Shown here one piece after another: positions 21,613-26,295 of a DNA stretch of 26,295 nt (position 1 is the stretch's first letter; each line of letters opens with the position of its first letter). Position numbers and translations under genes: made by a program. Below the pieces are notes generated by a model, which did not search any database, had not been told where the DNA came from, and saw only the letters and a program-made list of their open reading frames with translations. The stretch comes from an uncultured Caulobacteraceae bacterium. GTDB lineage: Bacteria; Pseudomonadota; Alphaproteobacteria; Caulobacterales; TH1-2. The DNA is taken from NCBI GenBank assembly GCA_937967425.1, contig CALBST010000459.1:1-26295 (forward strand). The letters are read 5' to 3'.

Positions 21613-24435
21613 TCAACGTAGCGATTCTGAATCCAGATTTAGTTGCGAAGCCGGAATGCGCTCGGCGTTTGGCCTCACGCGGCGCAGCCCATCGTAGAAA
21701 TGCCGAGCGTCGCCCACCACCACCACATCGGCGCGGTTTGCATCGAAGTAACGCTGCGCCGCCGTTTGCGCTTGTTCTGGCGTCACCGCCGTTACGTCCG
21801 CGACGTAAGTGCCAAGGCGTTCAGGCGGCAGGCCGTAGAGCGCCAGCGTCGAGATTTGGCCAGCAAGACCCGCCGTCGTCTCGATTTGCCGGCCGAAGCT
21901 GCCAATCAGCACGGCTTTGCGCGCGGTGAGTTCGGCTTCCGGCACGCGCTCGGCGCCAATGCGCACGATTTCCGCTCGCATCAGCTCGTAGACCTGCACG
22001 GCGGCATCGTTGCGGGTTTGCGCCGAAGCGATGATCGGCCCCGGCGCCATGCGTGCCGACAATCCCGAACCTGCGCCATAGGACAAGCCGCGGCGAATGC
22101 GGATTTCGTTGTTCAAGCGCGCCGAGTAGCCGCCGCCGAGCACGTTGTTCGCAACCAGCAGCGGGAAGTAGTCCGCATCGGTACGCGAGACACCGCGAAG
22201 GCCCATCAACACCGCGGCCTGGCCGGTGTCCGGCAGATCAACGACGATCGTGCGCGATGGCGCGGCGTGCGCCGTCGCATCGGGACGCGCAGGCAACGGC
22301 GCCGTCGGGCGCGCCCAATCACCGAAATAGCGCTCGGCCAGAGCAAAGCCCTCTTCCGCCGAAACGTCGCCGGTGATGACAAGCACGGCGTTGTCCGGAC
22401 GCCAGTAGCTGCTGTGATAGCCCGCCATGTCATCGCGCGTGATGGCGCCGATGCTTGTGGGCGAGGCAATCGCGCCATACGGCGCCGTGCCGTAGATCGC
22501 GCGCGTCATCGCAAAGCCCGCGATGCCGCCCGGCTGGCTCAGCGCCACTTGCAGGCCGTCCAGCGCTTGAGACTTGGCGCGATCGATTTCCTCTTCCGCG
22601 AACGCTGGATTACGAACCACATCCGCGAAGATCGTGAATGCTTCCTGCACGCGATCGCTGCGCGTCTGCAGCGAAACGGCCGATGAATCGACGCCTGCGC
22701 CTGAACTGATCGAGGCGCCAAGCGACTCAATCTGGCTGGCGATTTCGGTCGCGCCACGCGTGGTCGTGCCGCGCGTGAGCAGATCGCCCGTCATGCTCGC
22801 CAGGCCCGCACGGCCCGCGGGATCGGACGAGGCGCCCGAAGCAACGCGGAAATCAGCGCTGATCAGCGGCAACGCGCGGTTCGGCGCAACAATCACGCGA
22901 ACACCGTTCGAGAGCGTACGCTGCGACGCGGGCGGAATGCGCGCATCAATCGGGGCGCCAGCGGCCGGCGGCTGCTGACGCTCACTTTCTGGGGCAAGCG
23001 TAAACGTCGTGATCTCGGACGCCGGAATGTTGAGCGTACGCGCCTGGATGCGCGACGAGGTTTGAATCGTATCGCCCGTGCGTCCCTCTTCCTCCGGAAG
23101 ATAGCGGACAACTGCACGGCGGTTTTCATTGAAGATGCGGCGCGCGACGCGTTGGATATCCTGCGCCGTCGTCGCCTGGATCGCGGCGAGCAAACGGTCC
23201 GCATATGAAGCATCGCCATAGCGGATCACCGCGTCTGCGAGCTCATCAGCGCGTCCCTCTGCGGTTTCGCGTTGTTGCAGCGTGGCCGTGACGATTTCGT
23301 TCTTGGCTTCATCGAGTTCGGCTTGCGTCACCAGGCTATCGCGCATGCGCGCGATCTGCGCCGCGAGCGCTGCTTGGCCGGCTTCGGCCGATTGGCCCGC
23401 CGAGAGGATCGCGAACAAACCGTACGCGCCCGGATCCTGTGTAGCTTCAAGGTTCGTGAACACCTGCGCAGCGATCTGCTGCTCGTAGACGAGCGAATTG
23501 TAGAGCCGCGAATTCTCACCAGCCGAAAGGATGCCGTCGATCACCATCAGCACCGGAATGTCGGGATCGGTCGAGGCCGGCTGCGGATATGAAATCATCA
23601 CCGCCGGCAGCGGCACGTTCGGCGCATAAACCGTGTATTCACGCGGCTGCGTGCGTTCGGGCTCCTGCGGATAGTCGCGCGGGATCGGGCGATCCGGACG
23701 CGAGATCGGCGAGAAATACTGATCGACCCATGCATCAAGCTGCGCTTGGTCGAAATTGCCGGAGACAACGAGAATGGCGTTGTCGGGGCGATAATATTGC
23801 GCGTGGAACGCACGCACGTCTTCCACCGTCGCCGCATCAAGGTCTTCAATCGAGCCAATGCCCGGCCGACCATACGGATGGACGTCATAATTCACTTGCG
23901 GCAGATAGAAGTAAAACAGGCGCCCATATGGCGAAGCGAGCACGCGCTGCCGCAGCTCCTCTTTCACCACGTCGCGTTCCGAGTTGAAGCTCTCTTCGTT
24001 GACGACGAGCGAACCCATGCGGTCCGCTTCCGCCCACAGCACGCGCTGCAGGTGGTTGGCCGGCACCACTTCGTAGTAATTAGTGAAATCGTCGTAGGTC
24101 GACGCGTTGTTGTAGCCGCCGACATCTTCCGTCAGCCGGTCGAAGAATTGCTCCGGCATGTTGCGCGTCGACTTGAACATGATGTGTTCGAACAGGTGCG
24201 CGAAGCCCGAGCGGCCGGCCGGATCATCCACCGAGCCAACGTCGTACCAAACTTGCACCGACACGTTCGCCGTATTGCGGTCCGGCATAGAATAGACGCG
24301 CAAACCATTCGGCAGCGTGCGCATCGTGTAGCCGAGTTCAGCGACACGCAGCGCGCCATTGTCCCGCGGCGTGGACGACGAGGCGCAGGCGACAAGCGCC
24401 AGCGCCGCGGCAACGAACGTAATCAGACGTTTCAT
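21613..24435 (-). CDS. M16-family (insulinase-like) zinc peptidase, two-domain lipoprotein
   Basis: The 940-residue protein has a lipoprotein signal peptide (lipobox LVAC, Cys17). The N-terminal M16 unit carries the inverted zinc motif HLFEH (His80, Glu83, His84) and the distal Glu160 in VVKEELRQR, at the usual 76-residue spacing. The second half (from about residue 480) repeats the fold (GLASMTGDLLTRGT and GLSYGAGSGLSARM), but the matching position lacks HxxEH, so it is the inactive partner. This is the fused two-subunit architecture of long M16 peptidases. It is probably anchored in the periplasm and degrades peptides. GGGGA seven bases before ATG 24435 is the ribosome-binding site. Confidence 0.92.
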   Translation of the reverse strand: MKRLITFVAAALALVACASSSTPRDNGALRVAELGYTMRTLPNGLRVYSMPDRNTANVSVQVWYDVGSVDDPAGRSGFAHLFEHIMFKSTRNMPEQFFDRLTEDVGGYNNASTYDDFTNYYEVVPANHLQRVLWAEADRMGSLVVNEESFNSERDVVKEELRQRVLASPYGRLFYFYLPQVNYDVHPYGRPGIGSIEDLDAATVEDVRAFHAQYYRPDNAILVVSGNFDQAQLDAWVDQYFSPISRPDRPIPRDYPQEPERTQPREYTVYAPNVPLPAVMISYPQPASTDPDIPVLMVIDGILSAGENSRLYNSLVYEQQIAAQVFTNLEATQDPGAYGLFAILSAGQSAEAGQAALAAQIARMRDSLVTQAELDEAKNEIVTATLQQRETAEGRADELADAVIRYGDASYADRLLAAIQATTAQDIQRVARRIFNENRRAVVRYLPEEEGRTGDTIQTSSRIQARTLNIPASEITTFTLAPESERQQPPAAGAPIDARIPPASQRTLSNGVRVIVAPNRALPLISADFRVASGASSDPAGRAGLASMTGDLLTRGTTTRGATEIASQIESLGASISSGAGVDSSAVSLQTRSDRVQEAFTIFADVVRNPAFAEEEIDRAKSQALDGLQVALSQPGGIAGFAMTRAIYGTAPYGAIASPTSIGAITRDDMAGYHSSYWRPDNAVLVITGDVSAEEGFALAERYFGDWARPTAPLPARPDATAHAAPSRTIVVDLPDTGQAAVLMGLRGVSRTDADYFPLLVANNVLGGGYSARLNNEIRIRRGLSYGAGSGLSARMAPGPIIASAQTRNDAAVQVYELMRAEIVRIGAERVPEAELTARKAVLIGSFGRQIETTAGLAGQISTLALYGLPPERLGTYVADVTAVTPEQAQTAAQRYFDANRADVVVVGDARHFYDGLRRVRPNAERIPASQLNLDSESLR

Positions 24436-24545
24436 GATGGTCCCCGAGAGATTCGGGCCGTTCTAGCAGCCGCCCGCGCCGCCGGGCCACCCCGGATGCG
24501 ACGGGTGCGGCTCTATGACGGACGAATGGGAACTTTTCTTGAAGC

Positions 24546-24563
24546 GCCGGCGTCCGCGCCGGC
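24546..24563 (-). terminator. Possible metH terminator hairpin
   Basis: A perfect 7-bp GC-only stem (GCCGGCG/CGCCGGC, 24546-24552 and 24557-24563) with a 4-base loop lies in the 216-base gap 24436-24651, about 90 bases after the metH stop. The tract after it (CTTCAAG) is a poor U-run. I see nothing else convincing in this gap. Confidence 0.35.
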
Positions 24564-24651
24564 CAATGGTTGTGCGAGGCGCTGCGCTTCGACAGTCACC
24601 GTGACGCCATTGCAAGTCCACACCGCGGGCGAGCGCGCCAGCGCTCCGAGA

Positions 24652-26295
24652 CTACCCCGCCGCTTTCAACAGCGGATCATAGGCCAGGACTGGCGAGAGC
24701 CACTTTTCTGCCGTCGCGAGGTCCCAACCCTTCCGCCGCGCATAATCCTCGACCTGATCGCGATCGATCTTGCCCGTGCCAAAATACTCAGCCTGCGGAT
24801 GCGCGAAATAGAGGCCGCTTACCGAAGACGGCGGCGTCATCGCCATGCTTTCGGTGAGATCAATGCCCGCGAGCCGGCGCGCGTCGAGCAGCTCGAAAAT
24901 TGTGCGCTTTTCGGTATGATCGGGCTGCGCCGGATAGCCAGGCGCCGGACGAATGCCGCGGTATTTTTCCGCAATGAGCTCTTCCGGCGTCAGCGCCTCA
25001 TCCTTCGCGTAGCCCCAAAGCTCGCGCCGGACCTTCGCGTGCATTGCTTCGGCAAACGCTTCCGCCAAGCGATCGCAGAGCGCCTGGGCCATGATGGCTG
25101 AATAATCGTCGTTCGCGCGCTTGAAGCGAATGGCAACATCTTCCTCGCCAATCCCCGCCGTCACCGCGAACGCGCCAACATAGTCCGCATCGGGCGCGAC
25201 ATAGTCCGCAAGGGCAAAGTTCGCTTTGCTTTCGCCCTTGTCGATCTGCTGGCGCAAGGTGTGGAGGCGCGCGATTTCCTTTTTACGCTTCTCGTCCGCA
25301 AACAGCACGACATCATCGCCGTCGCGCCGCGCCGGCCAGAAACCGACGACGCCCGAGGCTTTCACCCACTTCTCTGCGACAAGCTGCTCCAGCATGGCGC
25401 GCGCATCGCGATGAAGATTGCGCGCAGCTTCGCCGACAATCTCGTCCTCCAGGATCGCGGGGTAGCGCCCGACCAAATCCCAAGACGCAAAGAACGGCGT
25501 CCAGTCGATATACGGCACAAGCTCTTCGAGCGGATATTCCTCGAACGACCGCACGCCGAGGAAGCTCGGCTTCACCGGCGCGAACTCAAGCTTCGGCGCC
25601 CGCTCGCGCGCCTTCGCCAGCGGCAAACGCGGACGCTTGTCCTGCCCAGAAAAATACGCCTCACGCGCCGCGTCGTACTCCGCGCGCGTTTCCTTCACGA
25701 GCGCGTCGCGATCGTCGCCGAGCAGCTTTTGCACCACCGGCACCGCCTTCGACGCGTCCGGCACGTAGAGAATCGGCCCTGAATACGCTGGCGCAATCTT
25801 CACTGCGGTGTGCGTGCGCGATGTCGTCGCGCCGCCGATCAGCAGCGGCAGCTTCAGCCCCAAGCGCTCCATCTCGCTTGCAACGAACACCATCTCGTCG
25901 AGCGAGGGTGTAATCAGTCCCGATAGGCCAATCGCATCCGCGCCAATTTGCTTGGCCCGCTCCAATATGCGATCGCACGGCACCATGACGCCGAGATCGT
26001 CGATCTCGTAGCCGTTACACTGCAGCACGACGCCGACGATATTCTTGCCGATATCGTGCACGTCTCCTTTCACGGTCGCCATCACGATCTTGCCGTTGGA
26101 TTTTCCGACGAGACCGAGACGCTCCTTCTCCTCGTCCATGAATGGTACGAGGTGCGCGACCGCCTGCTTCATCACGCGCGCCGACTTCACCACCTGCGGC
26201 AAGAACATTTTTCCCGCGCCAAAAAGATCACCGACGATGGACATGCCATCCATCAGCGGCCCTTCGATCACATGCAGCGGGCGCTCCGCCTGCAG
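24652..26295 (-). CDS. metH: Cobalamin-dependent methionine synthase (C-terminal part)
   Basis: The frame is open through the right edge of the window, leaving 547 residues of the C-terminus. It covers the cobalamin cap helices ([26 protein letters not shown]), the B12-binding domain with [11 protein letters not shown] (its His is the lower axial ligand of cobalamin) and the [11 protein letters not shown] and IGGATTS loops. It also covers the reactivation domain, with [15 protein letters not shown] contacting SAM. MetH transfers the methyl group of methyl-tetrahydrofolate to homocysteine. The homocysteine and folate domains would be upstream, either in the same gene or in a separate one as in some alphaproteobacteria. 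It may share control with metX-metW, but no common site is visible. Confidence 0.93.
   Translation of the reverse strand: MQAERPLHVIEGPLMDGMSIVGDLFGAGKMFLPQVVKSARVMKQAVAHLVPFMDEEKERLGLVGKSNGKIVMATVKGDVHDIGKNIVGVVLQCNGYEIDDLGVMVPCDRILERAKQIGADAIGLSGLITPSLDEMVFVASEMERLGLKLPLLIGGATTSRTHTAVKIAPAYSGPILYVPDASKAVPVVQKLLGDDRDALVKETRAEYDAAREAYFSGQDKRPRLPLAKARERAPKLEFAPVKPSFLGVRSFEEYPLEELVPYIDWTPFFASWDLVGRYPAILEDEIVGEAARNLHRDARAMLEQLVAEKWVKASGVVGFWPARRDGDDVVLFADEKRKKEIARLHTLRQQIDKGESKANFALADYVAPDADYVGAFAVTAGIGEEDVAIRFKRANDDYSAIMAQALCDRLAEAFAEAMHAKVRRELWGYAKDEALTPEELIAEKYRGIRPAPGYPAQPDHTEKRTIFELLDARRLAGIDLTESMAMTPPSSVSGLYFAHPQAEYFGTGKIDRDQVEDYARRKGWDLATAEKWLSPVLAYDPLLKAAG

Noticed and set aside
24541..24651. 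Short minus-strand frame after metH (begins GTG, about 37 codons)
   Set aside because: No ATG, no clear ribosome-binding site and no known similarity; it contains the candidate terminator hairpin.
23746..25101. Plus-strand open frame (451 codons) opposite the M16 peptidase and metH
   Set aside because: It spans two genes on the other strand plus their gap, is Arg-rich and has no family features.

Overview
The window is GC-rich, gene-dense chromosomal DNA from an alphaproteobacterium. The best fit is the Caulobacterales, perhaps Hyphomonadaceae. This rests on the gene order hpt / zinc-finger DUF3426 / ftsEX / DUF218 / plsC / DUF2125 / tyrA / chorismate mutase / metX-metW, an RpoE-ChrR (ECF11-type) module, Tat- and lipobox-bearing DUF885 proteins, a DUF4908 protein, and a methyltransferase divergent from gloB. 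The assignment is inferred from gene content and not from a marker gene. I see no rRNA, tRNA, CRISPR array, transposase or phage gene. No stretch longer than 300 bases lacks a gene; the longest gap is 24436-24651.

Layout. 1-2028 (minus): a partial M20-type metallopeptidase lipoprotein, then DUF3426 and hpt in one transcription unit. 2094-6031 (plus): a five-gene, translationally coupled envelope operon ftsE-ftsX-DUF218-plsC-DUF2125 with overlaps of 4, 1, 4 and 4 bases. 6028-7763 (minus): chorismate mutase and prephenate/arogenate dehydrogenase, the route to tyrosine. 7887-10769 (plus): metX-metW-DUF2235 hydrolase, the entry to methionine synthesis. 10822-14277: an ECF sigma factor/ChrR anti-sigma pair (minus) divergent from an FAD oxidoreductase and DUF1365 pair (plus). 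The two face each other across matched promoter-like elements. 14316-18163 (minus): two tandem paralogous DUF885 lipoproteins. 18244-20251: a PII protein, a SAM methyltransferase and divergent gloB, with heptamer repeats abutting both start codons. 20284-26295 (minus): a DUF4908 protein, a small secreted protein, a large M16 peptidase lipoprotein and the C-terminal half of metH.

How it fits together. Most of the window is core metabolism (methionine, tyrosine, purine salvage, methylglyoxal detoxification) and envelope biology (FtsEX, PlsC and several exported peptidases). The stress module probably senses singlet oxygen or a related oxidant, by analogy with Rhodobacter RpoE-ChrR, and controls lipid-associated genes.

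The most notable points are: (i) a MetX homologue in which the nucleophile serine of the catalytic elbow reads as glycine while the Asp and His of the triad are kept; (ii) an FtsE whose Q-loop, catalytic-glutamate and H-switch positions are all substituted while Walker A is intact; (iii) mirror-image TGAWCC-N17-GTATCG elements between the sigma factor operon and its putative target operon; (iv) inverted arrays of a TCAGGTR heptamer filling the ribosome-binding regions of two divergent genes. I did not find a clearly new multi-gene system.
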